A stretch of 64,000 bases of DNA, taken from NCBI RefSeq assembly GCF_004769555.1, contig NZ_RQFY01000004.1, positions 248,001 through 312,000 on the forward strand. The letters are read 5' to 3'. A program made the position numbers and the translations under genes. How positions within the stretch are numbered: position 1 is the first letter of the stretch; every line of letters begins with the position of its first letter. The notes under the pieces were generated by a model. That model had not been told where the DNA came from. It saw only the letters and a program-made list of their open reading frames with translations, and did no database searches. Positions 8,786 through 18,099 of the stretch are shown one piece after another. This stretch comes from Leptospira koniambonensis (GTDB lineage: Bacteria; Spirochaetota; Leptospiria; Leptospirales; Leptospiraceae).

Positions 8786-9613
8786 CTATAATCCACTTTC
8801 GGTGGAAGTTTCTGAACCTGGAACACGGCTCTTTGGTAGGCCGAAATTGGATTCGTAGTCGCTTCGTTTGGTGGATTTTTCCGTTAAGATTACGATATCA
8901 ATTCTTCTATTGAATGCTTTTGCTTCTGGAGTTCCTTGGTTCTCTACGACCAGAGGTCTATAAGATCCAAAACTCACTGCTTGGAACCAACTTGGATCTA
9001 ATTTTCCTACTCCCACAACATAGTCTGTGGAGTTGATCGCCCTTGCACCTGCAAGATCCCAATTGTTTAAGTATGTTCTTTCTTCCCTGTTTGGATTGGC
9101 GCCGGGCAGTACTGCATCAGCGTCGCAGTGACCTTCTACCCTTACAAATCTTTCCAATCCTTTGATGAGACCGCTAGCCTTTTTTAATGTACCTTTGATC
9201 GGTTCTTGTAAAATTGCAGAGCCTGGATTAAAATAATCGGCTCCTACTAAGCTGATCACAAGACCTCTTTCGTCTTCCGTTACTCGCACTTTCCCTGCTT
9301 CTATCTCAGGTTTGAATAATTCCGTAGCGGTCTTCTTAGATTTAGAAAGAGCCTTTCCAGTAGTCATGGAAGGAAGACTTTCTATATTCATTCCCATCTC
9401 TTCCAATTTTCCTTTGGAAAGAGTTTGTCCACCGTCAAAAAACCCAGTAGTGGTTTTGAACGCGGATAGAATGATCTGCATCTCTATCGCGTTCGTTTTA
9501 CCCGTACGGTATAACATAATGAAGAAGCAAAGAAGAAGTGTAACCATGTCTCCATAAGTAAGCATGTACTCTGGAATATTCTGGATACAATCTGGACATT
9601 TCTGTTTTGCCAT
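8786..9613 (-). CDS. motB: Flagellar motor stator protein MotB
   Basis: 275 residues. A single membrane helix carries the proton-channel aspartate Asp22 in TYGDMVTLLLCFF. A plug/linker region follows, then an OmpA-like peptidoglycan-binding domain (about 115-250) with EGHCDAD, NWDLAGARA and NRRIDIVI. It anchors the stator to the wall while MotA drives the rotor of the periplasmic flagella. A GGAAGAAG ribosome site precedes the ATG. It lies 21 bases after motA and 21 bases before fliL, so the genes are co-transcribed. Confidence 0.95.
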   Translation of the reverse strand: MAKQKCPDCIQNIPEYMLTYGDMVTLLLCFFIMLYRTGKTNAIEMQIILSAFKTTTGFFDGGQTLSKGKLEEMGMNIESLPSMTTGKALSKSKKTATELFKPEIEAGKVRVTEDERGLVISLVGADYFNPGSAILQEPIKGTLKKASGLIKGLERFVRVEGHCDADAVLPGANPNREERTYLNNWDLAGARAINSTDYVVGVGKLDPSWFQAVSFGSYRPLVVENQGTPEAKAFNRRIDIVILTEKSTKRSDYESNFGLPKSRVPGSETSTESGL

Positions 9614-9634
9614 ATTCTTCTTCCGAAATAAATC

Positions 9635-10417
9635 TTAATCGTTTTCGTCTTTTAGAACGCCGCGTTCGCCAGGAGGCAGATAACTTGCGAGCTTGTCTTT
9701 CACGATACGAGGGTTATCTCCGGACTGAATAGAGAGTGTACCTTCTATCATGATCTGTCTTACTAATAGTTCGTCTTCGGATTTACGCATAAGTTTTTTC
9801 ATGATTGGGATCGCAATCATGTTCGCTCCCATAGATCCGTACAATGTGGTGATCAAAGCGGCCGCCATCCCTGTTCCGATCGCACTCGCGTCTCCGGATC
9901 CAAGGTTTTTTAACATCTGAACGAGTCCGATCAGAGTTCCGATCATCCCGAATGCAGGAGCAAGTGCTCCCCAGTTTTCCCACCAAGCTTTTCCGGCACT
10001 ATGTCTGGAAGCGATATTACTCATTTCGGTTTCCATAATATTCCGAACAAGCTCAGGGTCTGTTCCATCCACAACTAGGGTAATTCCCTTTCTTAAAAAT
10101 TCTTCAGGAAGTTCGTTCACGTCATCTTCTAACGCGAGTAGACCTTCTCTCCTTGCTTTCTCGGAGAAGGAAACTAATGTTTTAATGAGTCCGATTAGAT
10201 CGCTTTTTTCTTCTCTAAAAGCCTTACGAGTTACCTTGCCTAATTCCAAGGTATTTTGCCAAGGGACCGCCATCACTGTACAAGCGGTCGCTCCTCCGAA
10301 TGTGATCAATACGGAAGGTATATCCACGATATCAAGTGGATTCAAGCCGGCGGAAAGGATCCCGAAAGCGAATACTACGACTGCAGAGCCGAAACCTATG
10401 ATTGTAGCTATATCCAT
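9635..10417 (-). CDS. motA: Flagellar motor stator protein MotA
   Basis: 260 residues with four predicted membrane helices. A cytoplasmic loop between helices 2 and 3 carries the charged residues that touch the rotor, and GMIGTLIGLVQMLKNLG marks the third helix. With MotB it forms the ion channel that powers periplasmic flagella. It starts 6 bases after flbD. No strong ribosome site is visible, so translation may be coupled to flbD. Confidence 0.95.
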   Translation of the reverse strand: MDIATIIGFGSAVVVFAFGILSAGLNPLDIVDIPSVLITFGGATACTVMAVPWQNTLELGKVTRKAFREEKSDLIGLIKTLVSFSEKARREGLLALEDDVNELPEEFLRKGITLVVDGTDPELVRNIMETEMSNIASRHSAGKAWWENWGALAPAFGMIGTLIGLVQMLKNLGSGDASAIGTGMAAALITTLYGSMGANMIAIPIMKKLMRKSEDELLVRQIMIEGTLSIQSGDNPRIVKDKLASYLPPGERGVLKDEND

Positions 10418-10423
10418 TGTAGT

Positions 10424-10648
10424 TTAATCTGCCCTCTTAAATTGATCCGGCGCGGAACCCAAAGGAAACACCAGCACTCGTTTTTTGAACTCCAAAATTT
10501 TTTCGATCACTTCGGGTATACTTTCTTGGACCACATATTTTCTATCATTAGACAAAGTGATCGTAGTATCCGGATTGGCCTCGATACATTCTATATGAGA
10601 GGCGTTTAGAACGAATTCATTTCCTTTCAATCTATGCAAAGTAATCAT
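10424..10648 (-). CDS. flbD: FlbD/SwrD family flagellar protein
   Basis: A 74-residue protein typical of the FlbD family that precedes motA in spirochaetes and firmicutes (MITLHRLKGNEFVLNASHIE). In Bacillus the homologue SwrD raises motor torque; the mechanism is not known. A GGAGG ribosome site precedes the ATG. The start overlaps the stop of the upstream glycosyltransferase (ATGA), so it is translated from the same message. Confidence 0.9.
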   Translation of the reverse strand: MITLHRLKGNEFVLNASHIECIEANPDTTITLSNDRKYVVQESIPEVIEKILEFKKRVLVFPLGSAPDQFKRAD

Positions 10649-11748
10649 ACGCCCCTCCTTTTTCCAGAGTTCTTGTTTATAGTCTCGACCGCCTTTTGGA
10701 TTTGGATGATGAATTTTTCCTCTGTAAAACGGTTTACCGAGGCCTGAAAATCCTTAGATTTCCATTCTTTTTGGTCGGATGCTGCCAAGCCAGCGTTCAA
10801 TGCCTCCACTGTTTGCTCTTTGAAGAAGAGTCCAGTCTTGCCGGAGACCACTGTCTCCAAGGCTCCACCTTTTGCGTATGCCAGAACAGGAGTACAATAC
10901 CCTTGGGCCTCGACAGGTGCGATCCCGAAATCTTCCATCCCAGGAAAAATGAATGTTTTTGCCTTGGCCATATACTCTTGCACTTCGTTTCTTGGTCTAT
11001 GTGGTAGGATCTCTACATTTGGAGGAAGATCTTTTATAAGTTTCTTATATTCTTGGCCGCTTCCTAAAATTTTAAGTGGCCTTCCATTCTTTCTGTATGC
11101 TTCTATCGCTAAGTCGATCCGTTTATAAGGAGCGAATGCAGACACGATCAGGTCGAAGTTTTCCTTCTTCTCCGCTTTGACCTTAAAACCTTTAGGCAAA
11201 CAAGGAGGATAAACTACTTTGGAATCTCTTCTATAGAATTTTTGGATCCTTCTTGCAACAAACTCAGAGTTACATAAGAATGAATCTACTCTATTGGAAG
11301 AAACAGAGTCCCAAGTACGAAGATAATTAGAAACAAGTTCGAATGCGAAAAATTTCAAACCACTTCTCGCAGGAAAATAATCATAATACAGATCCCAAAC
11401 ATATCTCATAGGAGAATGTACATAGCTGATATGGATCGCATCCGGATCCGGAATTATACCTTTTGCAACACAATGAGAAGAAGATACTATCAGATCATAT
11501 CCTCTTAGATCCAAGGACTCTATCGCAGTAGGAAATAAAGGAAGATACCAACGATACTTGGATTTGAAAGGAAGCCTATCAGTGAATGCAGTTACGATCT
11601 TTCTATTTTCTATTCTTTCGTTTAACTTTCCTTTTTCATAAAAAAGGGTAAATAGATCTGCATCCGGAAATACTTTTAGGATAGAATCGAGTACGATCTC
11701 TCCTCCCCTCATTCCATTCAGCCAATCATGGATCACTGCGACTTTCAT
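10645..11748 (-). CDS. GT4 family glycosyltransferase
   Basis: 367 residues with two Rossmann domains (GT-B fold). The N-terminal acceptor side includes HDWLNGMRGGE. The C-terminal donor side has GMEDFGIAPVEAQG, the Glu-x7-Glu nucleotide-sugar motif of GT4 retaining enzymes. It should transfer a sugar from a nucleotide donor, probably to a lipopolysaccharide or other surface glycan. It heads the flagellar motor run and overlaps flbD by four bases. Donor and acceptor cannot be read from the sequence. Confidence 0.87.
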   Translation of the reverse strand: MKVAVIHDWLNGMRGGEIVLDSILKVFPDADLFTLFYEKGKLNERIENRKIVTAFTDRLPFKSKYRWYLPLFPTAIESLDLRGYDLIVSSSHCVAKGIIPDPDAIHISYVHSPMRYVWDLYYDYFPARSGLKFFAFELVSNYLRTWDSVSSNRVDSFLCNSEFVARRIQKFYRRDSKVVYPPCLPKGFKVKAEKKENFDLIVSAFAPYKRIDLAIEAYRKNGRPLKILGSGQEYKKLIKDLPPNVEILPHRPRNEVQEYMAKAKTFIFPGMEDFGIAPVEAQGYCTPVLAYAKGGALETVVSGKTGLFFKEQTVEALNAGLAASDQKEWKSKDFQASVNRFTEEKFIIQIQKAVETINKNSGKRRGV

Positions 11749-11811
11749 AGATACTAGGATCGGCAGGGTAGCTTAGTTTGTCCCCGTCTTTTCGAAGAGG
11801 CTCATGCGGAG

Positions 11812-12615
11812 TTATAGCTTGTTCAGATAGAAATCGCTGGAAATCCCGCCGATGATGGTGGTCCTGCGATACAAATTGATGGAGAAAGGGATAGGAGCGC
11901 TTCTTTCTATCTTACGGTATCCTTCGACATACCTTCTGGCATCGTCCCCTAAAATTCTCATATCAGTCAATGTTTCAGCCAGATTATCGTATGTATCCGG
12001 ATCATTGATAAACCTTGGAACTGATCCATTACTACTTTTGAGTTTATAAGATATCTCTTCGAAGTTTGCAAACATCAAAGTGATGTCTTGTTTGTTTTCG
12101 CGGATCACACCAGTAGATGCAGCAAAAAAGTCATCATAGTATCTGGCAGAAGGAGCAAAGTCAGGACGGAAATCTTCTTCTTCCTTGTATGTTGGCTTGA
12201 AAAATGCCTGCTTGGAATCTTCTTCCGCATTTCCTGGATTGATATCTATCGTTCTTCCAGAAAGTACGGTAGCTGTCCTAAAACTAATATCATAGTTTGA
12301 ATATAATGTGATAGGCTCCGCAAGTCGGATCGTAATCTCTACTGCCTTGGTCCTGTTCTTATCCAAAAATCTTTTGTCAGGAACTTCCTCTATCCCAACC
12401 ACATCCACATCTCGGACAATTCCCCTCTCCAATCCTAAAATACTAACTGGAGTTCCAGGGCGAATCCCTTGGGACTTAGGATAATAAATTTTTAAAGTAT
12501 AAGGATAATCTTCTTCGGAACCAGATCGTTCGATCACTGATTGGTATAAGAGTACGAAAAAAGCACAAAAGAAAACGAAACCTAGATGAATGGGAGATGG
12601 GATCGGAAATTTCAT
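11812..12615 (-). CDS. MlaD/MCE-domain lipid transport protein
   Basis: 267 residues. One N-terminal membrane helix (about 10-27) is followed by an MCE domain, with the typical [21 protein letters not shown] segment split over about 50-70. MCE proteins form hexameric rings that pass phospholipids between the inner and outer membranes. The family's partner ATPase and permease genes are not adjacent here. The C-terminal third (after about 150) has no clear family. The ribosome site is AGAAGAAAG. It is divergent from ftsQ across 136 bases. Confidence 0.82.
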   Translation of the reverse strand: MKFPIPSPIHLGFVFFCAFFVLLYQSVIERSGSEEDYPYTLKIYYPKSQGIRPGTPVSILGLERGIVRDVDVVGIEEVPDKRFLDKNRTKAVEITIRLAEPITLYSNYDISFRTATVLSGRTIDINPGNAEEDSKQAFFKPTYKEEEDFRPDFAPSARYYDDFFAASTGVIRENKQDITLMFANFEEISYKLKSSNGSVPRFINDPDTYDNLAETLTDMRILGDDARRYVEGYRKIERSAPIPFSINLYRRTTIIGGISSDFYLNKL

Positions 12616-12751
12616 ACTTTCTTCTATTAGAAACTTCGGCTTTGGATTCGGATCAACTAAATCCCATTAAATCAAAAATAGATGGGCGAAATTTTAGAGA
12701 ATTTCCCGATAATCCTAAGGGAAAGGAAGAAAAAACCCCCTCAAAACGGCT

Positions 12752-13495
12752 ATGAGACATAATATAATTGACTTTTTGAAAGAATCCGTTCAAAAAAGAA
12801 CGAGTTGGTGGCTTCTGGCCTTCCTCTTTCTATTGGCGAGCACTTTAGGCTGGGGATTTAGGAGAGGGACCCTTCCCCAGGAGTTGAATAAACTCATACT
12901 GACAGGACACGAAACTCTTAGAACGGAAGAAATAGTTCAGATCATGGGAATCCAACCGGGAACCTCTTTCGAAAATTACGACCTCGGCCAAATGGAAAAC
13001 CGACTTACCTCACATCCTAGAATCAAATCCGCTCACTTGGAAAAAAAAACGGACGACCAATTGTTGGTGGAGATCACCGAAAGAAAACCGAATTACCTCG
13101 TGAACTCAGACGGACATCTTTTTGAAATAGATCCAGATCTTAAGATCGTTTCCATGGATGATGTTAGAAGCCAAGGACTCACTGTTCTTTCCGGAACATT
13201 CCCGAGAGAAAAAGGAGAAGTGGTCGGCGCTGCATTCAAGGATCTTCATACTTCTGTGGAGAATGCATTTCGTTCTTATCCGGCATTAAAGACTCGTATC
13301 TCAGAAGTATCCTTGCATGAAGATGGAGAAATTTTTGTCTACGCTGACACTCCTCTTTCAGTTCGTGTGCAAGTTGGGACCTTATTCCAAACAGAACAGG
13401 TCAGAAAGTTATACGCTGTATTAGCATATCTTGAAAAAGAAAAAGTCCGCCCCAAACTCGTGGACATACGAGGAGAAGACGCGGTCTACCATTAA
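12752..13495 (+). CDS. ftsQ: Cell division protein FtsQ/DivIB
   Basis: 247 residues. A short cytoplasmic tail and one membrane helix (about 19-36) lead to a POTRA domain ([20 protein letters not shown] onwards) and the FtsQ beta domain. It links the divisome's cytoplasmic ring to septal wall synthesis. ftsA and ftsZ follow at once, as in many bacteria, although mur genes are not present upstream in this window. No Shine-Dalgarno sits close to the ATG; the nearest purine run is about 25 bases away. Confidence 0.9.
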   Translation: MRHNIIDFLKESVQKRTSWWLLAFLFLLASTLGWGFRRGTLPQELNKLILTGHETLRTEEIVQIMGIQPGTSFENYDLGQMENRLTSHPRIKSAHLEKKTDDQLLVEITERKPNYLVNSDGHLFEIDPDLKIVSMDDVRSQGLTVLSGTFPREKGEVVGAAFKDLHTSVENAFRSYPALKTRISEVSLHEDGEIFVYADTPLSVRVQVGTLFQTEQVRKLYAVLAYLEKEKVRPKLVDIRGEDAVYH

Positions 13496-13499
13496 GAAT

Positions 13500-14726
13500 A
13501 TGGAATCTTCTGAAAGAATCATAGTCTCTCTGGATCTGGGATCAGCACTTACAAAAGTGGTGGTAGGACGTCCTATCTCCGAATATGAAACTGAAATTAT
13601 CGGAACAGGAATGTTCCCTTCTTCCGGGATCAAAAATGGATCCATTATCAATATAGAAGCAACCACTCGTTCCATCATAGAAGCAGTGAGTGAAGCTGAA
13701 CTCATGTGTGGACAAGAGATAGGTTATGTTGTTGTGAATGTAACAGGTAAATCTGTTCGTGCTGATAATTCTAAGGGAGTTGTTGCAATCACAAACAGAG
13801 ACAGAGTTGTAACTGAACCTGATATAGTTAGAGTGATAGAAGCTGCACAAGCAGTTCGAGTTCCTGCTGACCAAGAAATTTTACATGTACTTTCTAAAGA
13901 ATTTTCAGTAGATGATCAGACTTCTATTAAAGATCCAATCGGAATGACTGGAGTTCGTTTAGAAGCAGAAGTCCATATAGTCACAGCAGGTTTAACAGCA
14001 CTTCATAATTTAGAAAAATGTATTGAGGCAGCAGGTTTGGCAGAAGAGACAAGAGTTCTTTCAAGTCTCGCTTCTTCCGATGCAGTTTTAACTTCTGGAG
14101 AAAAAGATTTAGGCACCGCAGTATTAGATATTGGCGCCGGGATCTGTGATCTGATCGTTTATGTGGATGGAGGAATTGCTTATTCTTCTGTAATTCCTTT
14201 CGGTGGATATAATGTTACTTCTGATCTTTCTATCGGTTTAAAAACCACCATCGAAACTGCTGAGCTTGTGAAAAAAAGATTCGGTCATTGTTCTTTAGAA
14301 GAAATTGATCCAACTGAAACAGTAGAGATACCACCAATCAGCGGAAGACCTGCTAGAGCAGTTCTCCGAGAAGAATTAGTTCATGTGATCGAACCTCGTA
14401 TGAGAGAAATTTTCGAAATGGTGGATGCAGAACTTATTAAGTCCGGAAAAAAATCTTTTCTCGCTGGAGGAGTGATCCTCACAGGCGGAGGAAGCCTTTT
14501 AGAAGGAATAGAAAGTTTGGCGGAAGATGTATTTCGTCTAACGGTAACCCGTGCAAGGCCTGCGGGGCTTTCCGGACTTTCGGATAGAGTTTCTTCTCCT
14601 GAATTCGCTACCGCAGTTGGACTTATTAAATACGCCTCCAGGCTTGGGGACATGGAAAGAAAATCCCAGGACAGAAGCGAAACCTGGGGCAAAAAAATTC
14701 GGAGATGGATAGAGGAAAACCTCTAA
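13500..14726 (+). CDS. ftsA: Cell division protein FtsA
   Basis: 408 residues from the ATG at 13500 ([20 protein letters not shown]), four bases after the ftsQ stop. It has the actin-like ATPase phosphate motifs DLGSALTKV and [12 protein letters not shown], and GGGSLLEGI in the adenosine site. A membrane-targeting amphipathic tail is likely in the last residues ([11 protein letters not shown]). It tethers FtsZ to the membrane. An upstream in-frame ATG inside ftsQ (13431) would add 23 residues unlike any FtsA and is rejected. Confidence 0.95.
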   Translation: MESSERIIVSLDLGSALTKVVVGRPISEYETEIIGTGMFPSSGIKNGSIINIEATTRSIIEAVSEAELMCGQEIGYVVVNVTGKSVRADNSKGVVAITNRDRVVTEPDIVRVIEAAQAVRVPADQEILHVLSKEFSVDDQTSIKDPIGMTGVRLEAEVHIVTAGLTALHNLEKCIEAAGLAEETRVLSSLASSDAVLTSGEKDLGTAVLDIGAGICDLIVYVDGGIAYSSVIPFGGYNVTSDLSIGLKTTIETAELVKKRFGHCSLEEIDPTETVEIPPISGRPARAVLREELVHVIEPRMREIFEMVDAELIKSGKKSFLAGGVILTGGGSLLEGIESLAEDVFRLTVTRARPAGLSGLSDRVSSPEFATAVGLIKYASRLGDMERKSQDRSETWGKKIRRWIEENL

Positions 14727-14736
14727 GGGAGTGATC

Positions 14737-15924
14737 ATGTTACGTTTCGAAGAAGAAGAAAAATCAAACCCTGCTATTATTAAAGTTTTAGGGATCGGCG
14801 GCGGCGGAATGAACGCAGTTGCAAGAATGGCGAATTCCAGCCTAAGAGGCGTGGAATACGTTATTATGAATACCGACGAACAGGTATTAAAACGTTCCGA
14901 GATTGAAGGTAAAATTGCATTAGGTTCCAAGACTACAAGAGGAATGGGCGCAGGAGGAGATCCTGAGTTAGGTGCAAGAGCCGCAGAAGAAGACAGGGAA
15001 AAAATCGCATCTGTGATCCATGGCGCGGACATGGTTTTTGTAACTGCTGGAATGGGAGGCGGAACCGGAACTGGTGCAGCACCTATTGTTGCTAAGATCG
15101 CAAAAGAGCAGAAATGTTTAGTAGTTGGAGTGGTCACTATTCCTTTTTCTTTCGAAGGAAAGAGAAGAATGGAACTCGCAAAAAGAGGGATAGAACAACT
15201 TCGTTCTTATGTTGATACATTAATTTTAGTTAATAATGAATCTATCTTTCAGGTAGTAGAAAGAGATACTCCGATCGACCAAGCATTCAGAGTAATAGAT
15301 GATATTCTTTTGAATGCAGTGAGAGGGATCAGTGATATCGTTAATAATCCTGGTATCATCAATGTGGATTTTGCAGATGTAAAAGCGATCATGAGAGATA
15401 CCGGTGACGCGGTTATGGGAGTCGGAGAAGGTTACGGAGAAAACAAAGTTTCAGAAGCTGTGAACTTCGCGATCGATAATGCTCTATTAGATTCTCGATC
15501 TATCGCTGGAGCAACTTCTCTATTGATCAATGTAACTGGTGGAACTGATCTTACTATTTCCGATTGGAATGAAGTATCTCAGATCATAACTTCTCAAGTA
15601 GATCCAAACGCAAATATTATCATTGGTCTAACTGAGGATTCAGAACTTGAAAAAAGAATTCGTATCACTGTGATCGCGACTGGTTTTAATAAAAGAGCAG
15701 CGGGAATTGGATCTGTTCCTAAATTACAATCCCAACCTCAAAGAAAGGTGGTAGGGCTTCCTGAAATGGAGGAACCTCGCCAAACTTTCAAAACAGAACC
15801 GGAAAGGATCAGCAATGACCCGGAAGCATACAGAGCGCTCAAATCTAAAAATCCTTCCGGAAACATGAAAGAAGATTATGATATTCCTGCTTTTTTGAGA
15901 AGGGGAGAAAAAGGGAGAGGTTAA
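14737..15924 (+). CDS. ftsZ: Cell division GTPase FtsZ
   Basis: 395 residues from the ATG at 14737, placed 6 bases after an AAGGGAG ribosome site; a GTG at 14731 overlaps that site and is less likely. The tubulin-like G domain has [10 protein letters not shown] and the signature [10 protein letters not shown]. The C-terminal linker is short and ends in [13 protein letters not shown], the conserved tail that binds FtsA. It polymerises into the division ring. It is the last gene of ftsQAZ, and no strong hairpin follows. Confidence 0.97.
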   Translation: MLRFEEEEKSNPAIIKVLGIGGGGMNAVARMANSSLRGVEYVIMNTDEQVLKRSEIEGKIALGSKTTRGMGAGGDPELGARAAEEDREKIASVIHGADMVFVTAGMGGGTGTGAAPIVAKIAKEQKCLVVGVVTIPFSFEGKRRMELAKRGIEQLRSYVDTLILVNNESIFQVVERDTPIDQAFRVIDDILLNAVRGISDIVNNPGIINVDFADVKAIMRDTGDAVMGVGEGYGENKVSEAVNFAIDNALLDSRSIAGATSLLINVTGGTDLTISDWNEVSQIITSQVDPNANIIIGLTEDSELEKRIRITVIATGFNKRAAGIGSVPKLQSQPQRKVVGLPEMEEPRQTFKTEPERISNDPEAYRALKSKNPSGNMKEDYDIPAFLRRGEKGRG

Positions 15925-15953
15925 TTTACTTTTCCTTAAGAATTTAGTTCAGT

Positions 15954-16571
15954 TTATTTTTTGACTGAGCCGGATTTTTTAGAATTTACTGTCTTTTTTT
16001 TAGATGAACCTATACGATCTTGATTTTCCGAACTCCGTGCAAAATTGGACGCAGAAAATACTCGGAAATTTCCACTTGGTTCTTTTAATAAAGCTTTTCC
16101 TGAATTTGCTTTAAGAACTCCTACTTTAATTTTTTTACCTATGTTTGGCTCTACCTTAACCATGCGTTTTTTCTTATAAAGAATAGCAGCTTTTAAGGTC
16201 TCGGAAGTAGCACGTTCTTTACCCTCTCCATCAACAACATACGGTAATGCACCTTCATGGATCATAGTAAAAAGATTCTGCTTTTTAATGCCTGTTTTTT
16301 GCGCAATACTTTCGACAGATAAAATTTTAGCGGCAGGTGTAATTAAGGAATCTGCTTCGGCTATTTTCCTAGCTCGAGAGCTTTTCAGGATTTTCATGGA
16401 TTTGATATCCAAAAAACCTTCTCCACAAACCTTACAATATTGCCCGCTCAATCCGCGTACTGTAAAAGGTCCGGTTTTAGAAGTCGAAATTTTTAAGGAC
16501 TGGGAAATTCTATGTTCTATAGAGCCAATTGCGCCGCATACTGGACAATCTTTAAATAATTTATCCCTCAT
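15954..16571 (-). CDS. mqsA: MqsA-type antitoxin with long basic C-terminal tail
   Basis: 205 residues. The N-terminal zinc domain has CPVCG at 9-13 and CKVCGEGF near 46-53, the YgiT/MqsA pattern. A helix-turn-helix follows (LSVESIAQKTGIKKQNLF, about 104-121), then an additional Lys/Ser-rich tail of about 70 residues. E. coli MqsA is about 131 residues, so the tail is extra. It lies 17 bases after the MqsR-like toxin gene, in the same toxin-first order as E. coli. It should neutralise the toxin and repress the operon. Family assignment is from motifs and the toxin partner. Confidence 0.8.
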   Translation of the reverse strand: MRDKLFKDCPVCGAIGSIEHRISQSLKISTSKTGPFTVRGLSGQYCKVCGEGFLDIKSMKILKSSRARKIAEADSLITPAAKILSVESIAQKTGIKKQNLFTMIHEGALPYVVDGEGKERATSETLKAAILYKKKRMVKVEPNIGKKIKVGVLKANSGKALLKEPSGNFRVFSASNFARSSENQDRIGSSKKKTVNSKKSGSVKK

Positions 16572-16588
16572 TTATCTCCCTCCCCATT

Positions 16589-16942
16589 TCATTTATACTC
16601 ATGAAAGGAAATAATCTGTGCTATTACTGCAAATCCCTGTTCATCCAAGCTTAATTTAATATATGCGTCGAAATCTGCATTCTGGATCTTTTTTCTATAT
16701 ACGTCGAAAGCCAATCCATTTTTTCCTCTCGTCTTCTCCGTTAAGTGCCCAAATTGAAATTCATTCTTTTCGAGTGATAGAATAATTTCCTTAATCTTAT
16801 CTATATCCAAATCAAATAAATCTGATGCATCAACTACTGCCTTATTAGTGATCCTATAATACCCTTCTCCCTTAGAAATAGCTTCTTTAATTTGTTTTAG
16901 TTCAAAATGCGGCGCTTGAAAGTTCTTTTCAATATCGCTCAT
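16589..16942 (-). CDS. mqsR: MqsR-type toxin (RelE/YoeB-fold mRNA interferase)
   Basis: 117 residues that follow E. coli MqsR along their length. PHFELKQIKEAISKG at the start, a central LDIDKIKEIILSLEKNEFQ helix, and DVYRKKI followed by two final strands match the MqsR fold. MqsR cleaves mRNA at GCU/GCA sites without the ribosome. An imperfect inverted repeat sits 3 bases upstream of the ATG, in place for autoregulation. I infer it is intact, since length and the basic DVYR motif are kept. Confidence 0.8.
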   Translation of the reverse strand: MSDIEKNFQAPHFELKQIKEAISKGEGYYRITNKAVVDASDLFDLDIDKIKEIILSLEKNEFQFGHLTEKTRGKNGLAFDVYRKKIQNADFDAYIKLSLDEQGFAVIAQIISFHEYK

Positions 16943-16945
16943 GCG

Positions 16946-16961
16946 CCAATATACTAATTGG
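16946..16961. promoter_or_regulatory. Inverted repeat at the mqsR start, candidate antitoxin operator
   Basis: CCAAT and ATTGG arms of 5 bp are separated by 6 bases, just before the mqsR start codon. MqsA represses its own promoter through a palindrome in E. coli, though that sequence is different. The arms are short, so this is only a candidate. Confidence 0.3.
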
Positions 16962-17015
16962 ACATGACAAAATCATAGAAATAAATACAAATTTCTTATG
17001 CTTTTACTGGAATTT

Positions 17016-18071
17016 TCATTCTTCTAGCGGAGGAGGCGCCATCAATTCTTTTAATTCTTTTAGATAATCATCTTCGGGTCCGCCTAAACGGATTGCCTCA
17101 TCATAAAATTGGATCGCCTTTTGGTAATCACCTTCTGAAAAATAGTAAGTAGCTAAATTTGCTTTTGCTGCCCAAGATTTCCCTTTTGCTTTTTGATCTG
17201 CTTTTTCCCAAGAAATTTTAGCTCTATGAAAATTCGGATTTTCTCCCGTGATCTCTTCATATCCTTCTAAAAGAAGTGCTTCTACTTCTGGATTTTCATC
17301 TTCCGTAAATATAGAAATATCTTCTGATTCTACTTTAGGAGAAAGCCTTCTTTGTATTTCTGAAATGGATTCATCTAATGCAGTAGAAAGAGAAGGAAGC
17401 ATACTAGGACAACTAACGTCCCCTACTCCATTATATATGATAGAAGGTTTGCTAAGAATAGTCTTCATCATTTCTCCGGAATCAACCCGGATCAAATTTG
17501 CTTCTATAGGAATATAAACTTTTCGGACACCAGTGGGTTTCACGATTGGATCGCTTACGAGAGAAGACGCCGCTCTACCATATTGCCGATTCCTATCCTT
17601 TCCAGCGGCAACTACTTTAAGAACAGCCACCCCAAGAGCAAGATAATCCATCTTAGCTTCTACATAACATTGGGACTCTGGCTGTTTAACTGAAACGTAT
17701 AACACAGCATCTGCATCTAATATTTCTCCGATCTTCTTTCTGTTCTTTTGTATCCCTTCTAAAGAAAGATCTTTTTCTTCCAGAAAATCTGCTCTATCTT
17801 TAAGATCCAAAATTTTAAAATAAGAATCTTGGGAAAAACTTTCATAAATTTTTGCTGGGACCATCATTACGAAAGAACGATTACTTTCATGGCTCCATAT
17901 TTCTGAATTCATCGGTTCCAGAGCGAATGCGACTGTTTTCACTCCATTTAAGAATTGTTTTAAGTCTCTTCCTTCTTTTGTAGGAGGATACATAGGATAT
18001 TCTACAGTTACGGACTGGCAGGTTACAAAAACAGAAAGTAAGCAGAATAGAGAGACTAACGTGAACCGCAT
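17016..18071 (-). CDS. LipL41-family TPR lipoprotein
   Basis: 351 residues with a signal ending in a Cys near residue 18 (FVTC). From memory it resembles the Leptospira outer-membrane lipoprotein LipL41: VEYPMYPPTKEGR near the start, KPTGVR in the middle, and GYEEITGENPNF followed by WEKADQKAKGKSWAAKANL, then a TPR motif (ATYYFSEGDYQKAIQFYDEAIRL). In pathogenic species lipL41 is followed by the small gene lep; here the next gene downstream is mqsR, so this may be a paralogue. The function of the family is unsettled; haem binding has been reported. Confidence 0.82.
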   Translation of the reverse strand: MRFTLVSLFCLLSVFVTCQSVTVEYPMYPPTKEGRDLKQFLNGVKTVAFALEPMNSEIWSHESNRSFVMMVPAKIYESFSQDSYFKILDLKDRADFLEEKDLSLEGIQKNRKKIGEILDADAVLYVSVKQPESQCYVEAKMDYLALGVAVLKVVAAGKDRNRQYGRAASSLVSDPIVKPTGVRKVYIPIEANLIRVDSGEMMKTILSKPSIIYNGVGDVSCPSMLPSLSTALDESISEIQRRLSPKVESEDISIFTEDENPEVEALLLEGYEEITGENPNFHRAKISWEKADQKAKGKSWAAKANLATYYFSEGDYQKAIQFYDEAIRLGGPEDDYLKELKELMAPPPLEE

Positions 18072-18099
18072 AACAGATCGGACCCTTTCTTCGTAAATT

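Noticed and set aside
13431..13499. Extended ftsA start inside ftsQ
   Set aside because: The extra 23 residues overlap ftsQ and do not resemble any FtsA N-terminus; the ATG at 13500 begins the conserved protein.
14538..15137. 199-residue minus-strand frame across the ftsA-ftsZ junction
   Set aside because: Low-complexity Pro/Ser/Ala-rich product antisense to two certain genes.
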